DNA of 64,000 bases from Maricaulis sp047308265 (GTDB lineage: Bacteria; Pseudomonadota; Alphaproteobacteria; Caulobacterales; Maricaulaceae): positions 186,001 through 250,000 of the forward strand of contig NZ_JBKQWY010000003.1 of the NCBI RefSeq assembly GCF_047308265.1, given 5' to 3'. Under the pieces are notes generated by a model. That model saw only the letters and a program-made list of their open reading frames with translations. It had not been told where the DNA came from and did no database searches. Position numbers and translations under genes: made by a program. Below, piece by piece: positions 1 through 8,550 of the stretch (position 1 is its first letter; every line of letters begins with the position of its first letter).

Positions 1-68
1 TCCGGCTGGTCTTCGATCTGCTGGCGGAAGAACTCACCGCGATCCTTAAGTCCCGGTCCAGACCATAA
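1..68 (+). CDS. C-terminal end of an unidentified protein (partial)
   Basis: The window opens inside a plus-strand reading frame (frame 3) that ends with TAA at 66-68. The last 21 residues (RLVFDLLAEELTAILK, then a basic tail) have the composition of a real amphipathic C-terminal helix. The other two forward frames give less protein-like sequence. It lies convergent to rpsI, with a hairpin between them. Too little is present to name a family. Confidence 0.45.
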   Translation, partial: RLVFDLLAEELTAILKSRSRP

Positions 69-98
69 AAAACGGGCGACCCGAAGGGCCGCCCGCTT
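66..98 (-). terminator. Rho-independent terminator of rplM-rpsI
   Basis: An inverted repeat at 73-95 (CGGGCG...CGCCCG, with an inner CCC/GGG pair and a GAA loop) is followed, read on the minus strand, by six T residues. This fits an intrinsic terminator for the ribosomal operon. It may also stop the convergent plus-strand gene, but that side lacks a T run. Confidence 0.8.
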
Positions 99-121
99 GA
101 ATACCGAATATCGGTGCGCGA

Positions 122-619
122 TTAACGCTTGGAGAACTGGAAGGAACGGCGGGCCTTGGCCTTACCGTATTTCTTACGTTCCACAACGCGGCTGTCGCGG
201 GTCAGGAAGCCACCGGCTTTCAGAGCCGGACGCAGGCCCGGCTCGAAATAGGTCAGAGCCTTGGAGATGCCGTGACGCACAGCACCGGCCTGGCCGGACA
301 GACCACCGCCCTTGACGGTGGCGATGATGTCAAACTCGTCCACGCGCTCAACAGTTTCCAACGGCTGCTGAAGCAGCATGCGCAGAACCGGGCGGGCGAA
401 AAAGACTTCCTGGTCACGACCGTTGACCGTGATCTTGCCAGAACCGCGCTTGATCCACACACGGGCCACAGCGTTCTTACGCTTGCCGGTGGCGTAAGCA
501 CGGCCATGCTCGTCGATCACCGGCTCGGTCGGAACCGTGGACTCTTCAGAGATCGGCGTCTCGCCGGCCTCGGACATCACGTCCTTGATATCTTCAAGGG
601 AGCGGGCTTGTTCGCTCAT
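122..619 (-). CDS. rpsI: 30S ribosomal protein S9
   Basis: This is small-subunit ribosomal protein S9, whose basic C-terminal tail reaches into the decoding centre. The family core starts near residue 45 with GKRKNAVARVWIKRGSG. It continues through KGGGLSGQAGAVRHGISKAL and ends in the usual basic tail SFQFSKR. At 165 residues it is about 35 longer than the E. coli protein because of an acidic N-terminal extension, as is common in alphaproteobacteria. It follows rplM by 2 bp in the standard rplM-rpsI operon. Confidence 0.98.
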   Translation of the reverse strand: MSEQARSLEDIKDVMSEAGETPISEESTVPTEPVIDEHGRAYATGKRKNAVARVWIKRGSGKITVNGRDQEVFFARPVLRMLLQQPLETVERVDEFDIIATVKGGGLSGQAGAVRHGISKALTYFEPGLRPALKAGGFLTRDSRVVERKKYGKAKARRSFQFSKR

Positions 620-621
620 GA

Positions 622-1086
622 TCAGCCTCGCGAATTCTTGGGGTTAAGCGCCTTGAAGTCGATCACTTCAGGCTGCTGGGCTTCGTGTTTGTGCTCGGAA
701 CCGGCATAGACGCGCAGCTTGGAAAACTGCTGGCGGGCCAGCGGGCTTTCTTTCGGCAGCATGCGCTTGACGGCGTTCTCGATGACACGCTCAGGGAAAC
801 GACCGTCCAGCAGCTTGGCCGGGCTGGTTTCCTTGATACCGCCCGGGTGACCCGTGTGACGGTAGTAACGCTTGTCGTCGCGTTTATTGCCCGTGAAAAC
901 CACTTTCTCGGCATTGATGACAATGACGTGGTCACCGGTGTCGATATGCGGGGTGAAGTCCGGACGGTGCTTGCCGCGAAGACGCATGGCGATGAAAGAT
1001 GCCAGGCGGCCAACAACGGCGCCTTCTGCATCAATCACAATCCATTTGTGTTCGACGTCCGCCGGTTTTGCGGAATAAGTCTTCAT
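622..1086 (-). CDS. rplM: 50S ribosomal protein L13
   Basis: Ribosomal protein L13 is an early-assembly large-subunit protein. The 154-residue product has the family start MKTYSAKPADVEHKWIVIDA and then VVGRLAS. The central GDHVIVINAEKVVFTGNK and the HTGHPGGIK motif are also present. It is the first gene of the rplM-rpsI operon. The roughly 220 bp upstream (1087-1308) holds no gene and should carry its promoter together with that of the divergent PhoX gene. Confidence 0.98.
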   Translation of the reverse strand: MKTYSAKPADVEHKWIVIDAEGAVVGRLASFIAMRLRGKHRPDFTPHIDTGDHVIVINAEKVVFTGNKRDDKRYYRHTGHPGGIKETSPAKLLDGRFPERVIENAVKRMLPKESPLARQQFSKLRVYAGSEHKHEAQQPEVIDFKALNPKNSRG

Positions 1087-1308
1087 GTGAATCCTGCCTA
1101 TTGCCCGTGCGGGCGATAAAGTGAGCGCGCCATGTACGGCTGAATTTCACTTTGGTCAAGCACCTGTCGAAATTTCTTCCTGTTTTTATACACCTAGCTA
1201 TACGGTTATATGATACCGCATCTCTTGCCATCCATCTGCGTAACTTTATAACACTGTCGTGAAGTGCCTGTATGGAGAGGGCCACGCCAGTTTTGGGAGC
1301 TATCGTCC

Positions 1309-2721
1309 ATGTCCTTGTCTCGTCGAGTGTTTTTGCAGAATGCTGCTGCCACATCCATCGCCTTTGCCGGCCTGACCAGCTGCGCCCGTGCCAGCCAGAG
1401 CGGTGGCATGCAAGGCTATTTCAACCAAGTTGAAGGCTATGGCGCACTGCAATCCGATCCCAATCGCCTGTTCGATCTGCCGCCGGGTTTCGCCTATGAG
1501 GTGATCTCCACGGTCGGTGACGAGATGGATGACGGCCTCATCACCCCCGGTGATCTGGACGGCATGGCCGCCTTCCCGCGCGAGGATGGACGCATCACCC
1601 TGGTGCGTAACCATGAACTCAAATCCCATGAAGTCGAGAAATCCGCCTTTGGCCCGAATATGGAGCGTATCGACCGCATCAATCGGGATCGTATTTTTGA
1701 CTGGACTGCGGACGGCAAACCGCATCTGGGTGGAACCACCCATCTCATCGTCAATCCACAAACCCTGCAGGTTGAACAGAGCTATATGTCCCTCGCCGGC
1801 ACGCTGAACAATTGTGCCGGGGGCCCGACGCCCTGGGGCAGCTGGGTGACGTGTGAGGAGACCGAGGACAATGCAGGCCCCACCGCTCTGGTCGAACATG
1901 GCTATTGTTTTGAAGTTCCCGCCTCCGCCACCGGCCTGATCGTCCCGCAACCGATCAAGGCGATGGGGCGCTTCCGTCACGAGGCGATTGCCGTCGATCC
2001 GGCGTCGGGCGCTGTGTATCAGACCGAGGACCGCCGCGAGCTGTGCCTCTTCTATCGCTATCTGCCGGATGCGCCGGGGGAGCTGATCCGGGGCGGACGT
2101 CTGCAGGCCCTCGTCGTCAAAGGCCAGCCGGGTGTCGATCTCACCAACTGGACGACCTCCAATATGAGCCAGGGCGACTGGGTGGAAGTGGAATGGGTCG
2201 ATCTCGACAATGTCGAGGCCCCCGATGCCGATCTGGCCGATCGCGGCCATGCGGCAGGTGCGGCCCGCTTTACCCGTGGGGAAGGTCTGTGGTGGGGCAA
2301 TGGCGAATGCTATTTCACCTGCACGGATGGCGGCCCAGAGCGCATCGGCCAGGTCTGGCGGTATGTCCCGTCACGCTTTGAAGGACAGCCGGGTGAAGCC
2401 GACGAACCGGGCCGTCTCCAGCTGTTCGTGGAAAGCCAGAATGATGAAGTCATGGAGTATTGCGACAATCTGTGTGTCGCGCCCTGGGGCGATGTCATCG
2501 TGGTGGAAGATGGACCGCGTGACCAGTACATCCGCGGCGTGACGCCTGCGGGCGAAGTGTATACCATCGGTCGCAATGCTGACGCCGATGAAAACGGCGA
2601 TACAAGAGAGATTTGTGGTCCATGTTTCAGTCCCGATGGTTCAACCCTGTTCTTCAGTGTCCAGAATCGCCCCGGCCGTACCTTCGCCGTGCGCGGTCCC
2701 TGGGCCAATCGCTCGGCCTAG
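1309..2721 (+). CDS. PhoX-type (DUF839) alkaline phosphatase, Tat-exported
   Basis: The 470-residue protein belongs to the PhoX family of calcium/iron-dependent phosphatases that release phosphate from organic esters outside the cytoplasm. The start at ATG 1309 gives a twin-arginine signal (SRRVFLQ, residues 4-10) and a lipobox-like LTSC ending at Cys25. It may therefore be a Tat-exported lipoprotein. The PhoX hallmark GTLNNCAGGPTPWGSWVTCEE spans about residues 164-184. Cys182 sits where the iron-ligand cysteine of characterised PhoX lies. A GTG start at 1264 is possible but would bury the signal peptide. Its end overlaps the next gene by about 100 bp in another frame. Substrate is inferred from the family only. 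Confidence 0.85.
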   Translation: MSLSRRVFLQNAAATSIAFAGLTSCARASQSGGMQGYFNQVEGYGALQSDPNRLFDLPPGFAYEVISTVGDEMDDGLITPGDLDGMAAFPREDGRITLVRNHELKSHEVEKSAFGPNMERIDRINRDRIFDWTADGKPHLGGTTHLIVNPQTLQVEQSYMSLAGTLNNCAGGPTPWGSWVTCEETEDNAGPTALVEHGYCFEVPASATGLIVPQPIKAMGRFRHEAIAVDPASGAVYQTEDRRELCLFYRYLPDAPGELIRGGRLQALVVKGQPGVDLTNWTTSNMSQGDWVEVEWVDLDNVEAPDADLADRGHAAGAARFTRGEGLWWGNGECYFTCTDGGPERIGQVWRYVPSRFEGQPGEADEPGRLQLFVESQNDEVMEYCDNLCVAPWGDVIVVEDGPRDQYIRGVTPAGEVYTIGRNADADENGDTREICGPCFSPDGSTLFFSVQNRPGRTFAVRGPWANRSA

Positions 2722-3764
2722 TCTCGGCCCTGGCGCTTGTCGCTGCGTGTTCGGCGCCTGAAGAGGCGCCGGACCGGCCACAACCTGTCAGTGAGACCGA
2801 AGAGGCTGTGGCCGAACTTCCGGTGACCGCAGCCTTTTCAGCCAGCTCAGGGCGGATCTCCGCCCTGGCCTTCCTTCCAAATTTCGATGTCGAAGCCTAT
2901 GGCCATGTCATCGCATCCCGTCAGGAAGGCGGGCTGGACCTGTATGACATCGACGGCGTGCGCATTGGCGAACTGGCCGGACCTGCGCTTAATGGTCTGG
3001 CAACCGCACCGCGCTTCCAGCTGCGCGGCGAAGACCTGCCCCTGGCCTTCGGTGTCGATCCGGCCACCGGCACGCTGAGCGGCTATGCGATTGTGCGTGA
3101 GCGTGGAGACATGTTCCCGCTGCCTCTGACCCCCATTGCCAGCGAGACCCGCTATACAGGCCTGTGTTTCTTGTCCGAGGGACCGGGTTTTGTCGATCTG
3201 GTCCTCTTGAGCACCGGAACCCAGGCCGATATTGTGCGGGTGCGGGACACGGGCGACCAGCTGCTGAGTGTCGACATCCAGTCCTCGCTCTCCTTGCCCT
3301 TCCCGGCCCGTCGCTGCGCGACATTGAACGACAATATCTACACCCTGGGTGATGGAAACGGCGTCGCGCGGACATCGACCGAAGGTGAACAGCTTGCCCG
3401 AGGCGATTTCAATGGCCACCAGCTGACTACCATGCAGATGGGCGGCACCCCGGCTGTGTTGATGACCCGGGCTGGCTCCGAAGACAGTTTCGATATCCAG
3501 GTTCTGGATGCAGACACCCTGGCCCCCTTGGCCGAAGTGTCCATTATGGACGGCTTGTCGACACCGGGGCTGGGCAATGCCGGTCCCCTGGTCGCGACGG
3601 ATGCCTCCTACGGCTTCACCGCCTATTCCACCGGTCTGATCGCAGTGTATGACCGCGCTGACGACCGCATCAAGGTGATCGCACGCGACACCTTTGTGCG
3701 CAGCACACTGGTCAGCATTCTGGAGGCCGAGGGTTTGACGCCCGAAACAGGCCCGACCAACTGA
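2622..3764 (+). CDS. Lipoprotein with phytase-like beta-propeller features
   Basis: The product is about 380 residues. A basic n-region (YLRRARS) is followed by a hydrophobic stretch and a lipobox LVAAC, so it should be a lipid-anchored periplasmic or outer-membrane protein. Segments such as EGGLDLYDIDG and YTGLCFLSEGP resemble the repeating blades of beta-propeller phytases. I cannot confirm the calcium and phosphate ligands. The start is uncertain: ATG 2622 or TTG 2613, both inside the PhoX gene, with a GAGAG at 2606-2610. No start between 2622 and the signal core uses ATG, GTG or TTG. Pairing with PhoX suggests a phosphate-scavenging partner, which is inference. Confidence 0.6.
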   Translation: MFQSRWFNPVLQCPESPRPYLRRARSLGQSLGLVSALALVAACSAPEEAPDRPQPVSETEEAVAELPVTAAFSASSGRISALAFLPNFDVEAYGHVIASRQEGGLDLYDIDGVRIGELAGPALNGLATAPRFQLRGEDLPLAFGVDPATGTLSGYAIVRERGDMFPLPLTPIASETRYTGLCFLSEGPGFVDLVLLSTGTQADIVRVRDTGDQLLSVDIQSSLSLPFPARRCATLNDNIYTLGDGNGVARTSTEGEQLARGDFNGHQLTTMQMGGTPAVLMTRAGSEDSFDIQVLDADTLAPLAEVSIMDGLSTPGLGNAGPLVATDASYGFTAYSTGLIAVYDRADDRIKVIARDTFVRSTLVSILEAEGLTPETGPTN

Positions 3765-3770
3765 TCGAAC

Positions 3771-4793
3771 TCAGATCGCGCGCCGGGCTGTCCAGCAGGC
3801 CAGCCCGGCCGTGATGAAGAGGATGATCGCACCGCCCTGATGCAAAAGGGACAGGCTCAGCGGCGCAACATGCACCAATGTGGTGATGCCCAGCACGACC
3901 TGACCCAGAACGACAACCGGCAGGGCGATCATGAAGGGTTTCAGCGCGGCCTGCGGTTCCTTGTACAGCTTCCAAGTGAAGACACCAACCAGGATTGTGA
4001 CGGCGTAGGCCATCAGACGGTGGTGATACTGCACAGCGGCAATGCTCTCGAACGGTGCCTGCCACCACGGCAAATTGCCGAAATAGGCACTGGGTACCAC
4101 CTCGCCATTCATGCCCGGCCATGTGTTGTAGATCAGGCCCGCATCAAGCCCGGCCACCAGGGCCCCCAACAGGATCTGCACGAAAATGGCGGCCCACACA
4201 GCGTGAGACCAGCCCAACAGGCGTCCCTTGCGCACTGGCGGCGGCCCGTGCAGCGCTTCCATGCCATACCACACCGACAAGCCAAGGATCACAAAGGCCA
4301 TGCCCAGATGGGTTGCCAGTCGATAATGGCTGACATCTGTGCGATCCACGAGACCGGATGACACCATCCACCATCCGATAAATCCCTGCAGCCCGCCCAG
4401 GGCCAGAAGCACCAGAAGGCGCGGCTTGAGACGTCCGGAAATGCGTCCGGTCAGCCAGAAAATCAGGAGCGGCACGCCATACACCAGGCCGATCAGCCGA
4501 CCGAGCTGGCGATGCCCCCACTCCCACCAGAAGATGAATTTGAACTCATCCAGGGTCATGCCGCGATTTTGCAGCTGATATTCGGAACTTTGGCGATAGA
4601 GATCAAAATCCGCCTGCCAGGCGTCCTGGCTGAGCGGCGGCAAGGCGCCGGATATCGGCTTCCACTCGGTGATCGACAGACCGCTATCGGTCAGCCGGGT
4701 CGCGCCGCCGACGAGGATCATGGCGCAGACAAATCCGGCAACAATAAAGAGCCAATAGGCAACGAAGCGGTCAGTTTGATTGGAATGTCTCAT
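3771..4793 (-). CDS. ctaA: Heme A synthase (COX15/CtaA type)
   Basis: This integral membrane enzyme oxidises the C8 methyl of heme O to the formyl group of heme A for aa3-type cytochrome oxidase. The 340-residue protein has about eight membrane segments. The N-terminal motif GGATRLTDSGLSITEWKP is characteristic. Heme-ligand histidine regions are visible as EWGHRQLGRLIG, HYRLATHLG, QYHHRLMAY and LSLLHQGG. The start at ATG 4793 (MRHSNQTDR) gives a cytoplasmic N-terminus just before the first membrane helix. The longer open frame upstream is not protein-like. It converges with the phytase-like gene 6 bp away. Confidence 0.95.
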   Translation of the reverse strand: MRHSNQTDRFVAYWLFIVAGFVCAMILVGGATRLTDSGLSITEWKPISGALPPLSQDAWQADFDLYRQSSEYQLQNRGMTLDEFKFIFWWEWGHRQLGRLIGLVYGVPLLIFWLTGRISGRLKPRLLVLLALGGLQGFIGWWMVSSGLVDRTDVSHYRLATHLGMAFVILGLSVWYGMEALHGPPPVRKGRLLGWSHAVWAAIFVQILLGALVAGLDAGLIYNTWPGMNGEVVPSAYFGNLPWWQAPFESIAAVQYHHRLMAYAVTILVGVFTWKLYKEPQAALKPFMIALPVVVLGQVVLGITTLVHVAPLSLSLLHQGGAIILFITAGLACWTARRAI

Positions 4794-4973
4794 GGTGAGG
4801 CCGCTAACTAGCGCAATTCCCGCCCGACGCAAGCCATGGCGACTGCGACACGGTGTGGCGGCCGGTCGCACCAAGACTGCCACCCAGAGGCAAACCCGCA
4901 TCAAAACCGCTTCACCTCGACCGCCAGGCCGTGCCAGTCTGGACGCAAAGAACACACGATACGGGAGGTCGAC

Positions 4974-6245
4974 ATGACGGACGAGACATCGCCCCTCACC
5001 CCGCTCAACACAGACGATACGGTCCTGATCCTGGGCGCGGGACAGGCAGCCGGGCAATGTGCCGCAAGCCTGCGCCAGAACGGCTTTGATGGCCGGTTGA
5101 TTCTGGCGGGCGAGGAAGACCATCCGCCTTACCAGCGCCCGCCACTCTCCAAGGCTTATCTCTCCGGCGAGATCGATGCCGACCGTCTGTGGGTGCAAAG
5201 CCTGGAAACCTGGGCCGAGCAGAAAGTCGAACTGCGCCTTGGCCAGGCCGCGACCGCTATTGAGCGGACGAGTAAAAGAGTCACATTCGCCGAGGGTGAT
5301 TCCGAGAGTTATGACCGTCTGGTCATTGCAACCGGCTCACGGGTCCGCCCCCTGCCGGTGCCCGGTGCTGACAAGGATGGTGTTCTCTATCTGCGCAATA
5401 TCGCCGATGTGGACCGCCTCAAGGCCGCCATCACCCCGGGCAAGCGAATCGCGATTATCGGGGGTGGATATATTGGTCTGGAGGCCGCTGCGGTTGCGAA
5501 AAAACTCGGCGCGCAACCGGTTGTTATCGAGGCCATGGACCGTTTGCTGGCCCGGGTCGCAACGCCGGAATTGTCCGAATTTGTTCGCCAGGCCCATGAA
5601 AAGCGCGGGGTCGATATCCTGCTCGACAGCCAGGTTGCCGAGATCACCGGTCTGTTCGGTGCGGCCAAGGGTGTCAAACTGGCCGATGGTCGCAAGATTG
5701 AATGTGACACGGTTCTGGTCGGGATCGGCATTTTGCCCAATCAGGAACTGGCCCAGCAAGCCGGTCTGGATGTTGAGAATGGCATCAAAATCAATGCCTG
5801 GTGTCAGACGTCTGATCTCGATGTATTGGCGATCGGCGACTGCACCCGACAGCATAACGTGTTTTATGACCGTGAGTTGCGCTTGGAATCCGTGCCCAAC
5901 GCCTTGGAACAGGCCAAGCATGCTGCCGCGGCTCTGACGGGACGGCCCGCACCAAAAGCCGAACTGCCCTGGTTTTGGTCCGATCAGTTCGACCTCAAGA
6001 TCCAGACGGCCGGCCTCATTTTCGATGTGGACCGCACGATCATTCGCGGCTCGCTGGATGCAGAACGTTTCGCCCTGTTCCATTATGCGGGCCCGCGCCT
6101 TGTTGCAGCAGATGCGGTCAATGACCCGGCCAGCTTCATGGCGGCCAAGATGATGATCAGCCAGGGCAAATCCCCTGATCCCGATGAGCTGGACGACCAG
6201 GACCGGAGCATCAAGGAGATTATGAAGGCAACGCTTTCAGGATAA
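4974..6245 (+). CDS. FAD-dependent ferredoxin reductase-type oxidoreductase
   Basis: This is a 423-residue NAD(P)H-dependent flavoprotein of the rhodocoxin/putidaredoxin reductase type, which passes electrons to a ferredoxin. It has an FAD Rossmann motif LGAGQAAGQCAAS near residue 18, the PPYQRPPLSK motif, an NAD-binding IGGGYIGLEAAA near residue 160, and a second FAD contact AIGDCT near residue 285. A reductase C-terminal domain follows. ATG 4974 has GGGAGG at 4962-4967 as ribosome binding site. No ferredoxin or P450 gene lies beside it, so the partner is unknown. Confidence 0.85.
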   Translation: MTDETSPLTPLNTDDTVLILGAGQAAGQCAASLRQNGFDGRLILAGEEDHPPYQRPPLSKAYLSGEIDADRLWVQSLETWAEQKVELRLGQAATAIERTSKRVTFAEGDSESYDRLVIATGSRVRPLPVPGADKDGVLYLRNIADVDRLKAAITPGKRIAIIGGGYIGLEAAAVAKKLGAQPVVIEAMDRLLARVATPELSEFVRQAHEKRGVDILLDSQVAEITGLFGAAKGVKLADGRKIECDTVLVGIGILPNQELAQQAGLDVENGIKINAWCQTSDLDVLAIGDCTRQHNVFYDRELRLESVPNALEQAKHAAAALTGRPAPKAELPWFWSDQFDLKIQTAGLIFDVDRTIIRGSLDAERFALFHYAGPRLVAADAVNDPASFMAAKMMISQGKSPDPDELDDQDRSIKEIMKATLSG

Positions 6246-6371
6246 GTGTCCCGATCCATTGTGCAATTCAGGCCACGCCCAGACCCTGTTTGCACAGGTG
6301 CCTCTTAGGTAGACCAGGATTGGGTCGCTTTCAAAACAGACTGGAATGCTGAACAGAATTGCTAAACAGTA

Positions 6372-6449
6372 TGGTCGGAGCGGCGAGATTTGAACTCGCG
6401 ACCCCCGGTCCCCCAGACCGGTGCGCTAACCGGGCTGCGCCACGCTCCG
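6372..6449 (-). tRNA. tRNA-Pro (anticodon GGG)
   Basis: Read on the minus strand from 6449, the sequence folds as a tRNA. The acceptor stem is CGGAGCG/CGCTCCG. The D arm contains AGCCCGGTTAGCGC. The anticodon stem CCGGT/ACCGG flanks the loop CTGGGGG with anticodon GGG. The T arm contains GAGTTCAAATCTC. The discriminator is A and CCA is encoded (complement of 6372-6374). Confidence 0.96.
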
Positions 6450-6464
6450 ACTTACTGGTATTTC

Positions 6465-6482
6465 AAGCGGGCAAGCCCGCTT
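6465..6482. repeat. Inverted repeat between merR and tRNA-Pro
   Basis: AAGCGGG (6465-6471) and CCCGCTT (6476-6482) form a 7-bp stem with a CAAG loop. It lies just downstream of merR and upstream of the tRNA on the minus strand. It could reduce read-through from merR, but it has no T run, so terminator function is uncertain. Confidence 0.35.
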
Positions 6483-6556
6483 AGGGGAAATTGCTTATAG
6501 GCAAGCCCGTGACGCCTCGCAAGCGCGAGTTCAGTACTCGGGCCGTCACTTGCAGT

Positions 6557-6589
6557 CGGGGTCTAGTTGTCGGGCGGGGTCTAGTTGTC
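6557..6589. repeat. 15-bp direct repeat at the 3' end of merR
   Basis: CGGGGTCTAGTTGTC occurs at 6557-6571 and again at 6575-6589 (period 18). The second copy contains the merR stop codon (minus strand). The first lies just beyond it and would encode a second copy of the last residues and stop. It looks like a small tandem duplication. Confidence 0.75.
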
Positions 6590-7087
6590 AGGCTCCAGGG
6601 CACCGCGCAACCGGGCTCGGGCGTGTTCCAGATCCGCCAGAATATCCTGGATATCCCGCCCCGGCTGTCCCGGCGCAACAGGTGCTGTGGACGGCGCGGA
6701 AGAGGCCGGCGCCTCCAGATCGTTGAGATCCACGGCACGCGGCTGGGTCTTGAGTGTCGCGGGATTGGCTCCGGGTTCGGCTGCGGGTGTATCCGCATCC
6801 AGCGGCGCGCCGCGACCGATCTCCACGACCTGGGCCACACCCTGTTCCTTGATGAATTTGCGTGCGCCCTTGATGGTATACCCATCTTCATAGAGCAATC
6901 GCTTGATCCCCCTGAGAAGATCAAGATCCTGGGGCCGATAGAAACGGCGTCCGCCTGCCCGCTTCAGCGGACTGATCTGGGGAAATTTGCTTTCCCAAAA
7001 ACGCAATACATGAGCGGGTACATCAAGGGCCTCGGCGGCCTCACTGATGGTACGAAAGGCATCTGGCGATTTTTCACGGACCGACAT
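6581..7087 (-). CDS. MerR family transcriptional regulator
   Basis: This 168-residue DNA-binding protein has a MerR winged-helix domain. AFRTISEAAEALDVPAHVLR (about residues 10-29) is the helix-turn-helix, followed by FWESKFPQISPLKRAGGRRF and YRPQDLDLLRGIKRLLYEDG. The remaining 90 residues are rich in Ala, Pro and Asp with no cysteine cluster, so metal sensing is unlikely. It lies 31 bp downstream of ihfA in the plsX-fabH-ihfA-merR order common in alphaproteobacteria. The effector is unknown. Confidence 0.9.
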   Translation of the reverse strand: MSVREKSPDAFRTISEAAEALDVPAHVLRFWESKFPQISPLKRAGGRRFYRPQDLDLLRGIKRLLYEDGYTIKGARKFIKEQGVAQVVEIGRGAPLDADTPAAEPGANPATLKTQPRAVDLNDLEAPASSAPSTAPVAPGQPGRDIQDILADLEHARARLRGALEPDN

Positions 7088-7118
7088 GCGATAATCGCGT
7101 CAGTCTGCGACCTTCCCC

Positions 7119-7424
7119 CTAGTCTTTCGACAAGGCCGAGTCGACGCGCTCCTTGAGAACTTGCGACGGTTTGAAGACCAGAACACGCCGGGCTTCGATC
7201 GGAACTTCCACTCCGGTTTTCGGATTACGCCCCACACGACTGCGCTTGTCGCGCAGAAGGAAGGATCCAAAAGAGGAGAGTTTGACGGACTCACCTTCGG
7301 CCAATGTGTCTGCCATCATCCCCAGGACAGACTGGACCAGGTCGGCTGATTCCTGCCGGGACAGTCCCACTTCTTTGTAGACGGCCTCGGCCAGATCGGC
7401 CCGAGTCAATGTTTTCTCTGACAT
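7119..7424 (-). CDS. ihfA: Integration host factor subunit alpha
   Basis: The 101-residue HU/IHF-fold protein bends DNA as a heterodimer with IHF-beta. It starts MSEKTLTRADLAEAVYKEVG and has the IHF-alpha body VKLSSFGSFLLRDKRSRVGR. The DNA-intercalating arm contains GRNPKTGVEVPIEARR. Downstream partner genes are merR and, upstream, fabH. It acts in nucleoid structure and at sigma-54 and cell-cycle promoters in this lineage (family knowledge). Confidence 0.95.
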   Translation of the reverse strand: MSEKTLTRADLAEAVYKEVGLSRQESADLVQSVLGMMADTLAEGESVKLSSFGSFLLRDKRSRVGRNPKTGVEVPIEARRVLVFKPSQVLKERVDSALSKD

Positions 7425-7546
7425 TGCATTCCCCCGAATGACAAGATGAGGCTACGCGCCCCCCGGGATGTCGTCAACGCCAAGACGTTGGATTGCAGCA
7501 GAAAACTCGCCTTCTTCAACTCATGAGGGCAAAGACGGGCCGCACT

Positions 7547-8527
7547 CTAGACACGCAGCAGTGCAGCACCCCAGGTAAAGCCGCCACCGAGCGCTTCCAT
7601 GAGGACCAGATCGCCAGACTTGATCCGCCCGTCCTGCATCGCCCGGTCAAAGGCCAAGGGCACGGAGGCCGCAGACGTATTGCCGTGATCAGCCACCGTG
7701 GAGATGACTTTCTCGGTCGGAATCGAAAGTTTGCGGGCCACACCTTCAAGAATGCGCTGATTGGCCTGGTGCGGAACGAACCAGTTGATATCGGCAATAT
7801 CGACGCCGGCCTGTGTCGCCAGTGTACTCATTGATTCGGCGATATTGGTGACGGCATGGCGGAAAACCTGATTACCCGCCATGCGCAAATGTCCCACAGT
7901 CCCGGTAGAGGACGGGCCGCCATCAACGTGAAGAAGATCTTTGTAGCGCCCATCCGACCGCAGATAGGTCGCCAGAACGCCCCGATCCTCAATGCCCTCA
8001 TCAGCCGGCGGCTCGGCCGTCAACACCATGGCCCCGGCACCATCACCAAACAGTACGCAGGTGGTCCGGTCCGTCCAGTCGAGAATACGCGACATGGTTT
8101 CAGCACCGATCACCAGCGCGCACTTGGCCTGGCCACGCGCCAGGAAGTTATCCGCCGTAGTGAGCGCGTAGATAAAGCCGGTACACACAGCCTGAACATC
8201 AAAGGCCGCGCCGCGTGTGATACCCAGACGGCCCTGGATCATGCTGGCAACCGACGGGAAGGTGAAATCGGGCGTCGTGGTCGCGACAATAATCAGATCG
8301 ACATCATCGGGGGTCAGACCGGCCTGATCGAGCGCCCGCCGAGCGGCCCGTTCGGCCAGATCGGACGTGGTTTCACCCTCAGCCGCCAGATGGCGCTGAC
8401 GAATACCGGTGCGCTCGCGGATCCAGGAATCACTGGTATCTACCATGCTGGACAATTCGTCATTGGTGAGAATGCGGTCGGGCAGACAGGCCCCGATCCC
8501 GGCAAAACGGGTGCGAAATTCACTCAT
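7547..8527 (-). CDS. fabH: Beta-ketoacyl-ACP synthase III
   Basis: FabH condenses acetyl-CoA with malonyl-ACP to start fatty acid synthesis. The 326-residue protein shows the catalytic triad of the family: Cys115 in VQAVCTGFIYAL, His253 in FVPHQANQRI and Asn283 in HGNTSAAS. The GDGAGAMVL glycine motif is present near residue 161. It follows plsX by 23 bp, the standard linkage of phospholipid and fatty acid initiation genes. Confidence 0.97.
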   Translation of the reverse strand: MSEFRTRFAGIGACLPDRILTNDELSSMVDTSDSWIRERTGIRQRHLAAEGETTSDLAERAARRALDQAGLTPDDVDLIIVATTTPDFTFPSVASMIQGRLGITRGAAFDVQAVCTGFIYALTTADNFLARGQAKCALVIGAETMSRILDWTDRTTCVLFGDGAGAMVLTAEPPADEGIEDRGVLATYLRSDGRYKDLLHVDGGPSSTGTVGHLRMAGNQVFRHAVTNIAESMSTLATQAGVDIADINWFVPHQANQRILEGVARKLSIPTEKVISTVADHGNTSAASVPLAFDRAMQDGRIKSGDLVLMEALGGGFTWGAALLRV

Positions 8528-8550
8528 GTGTACACGCAGCGGCGAGCCCG

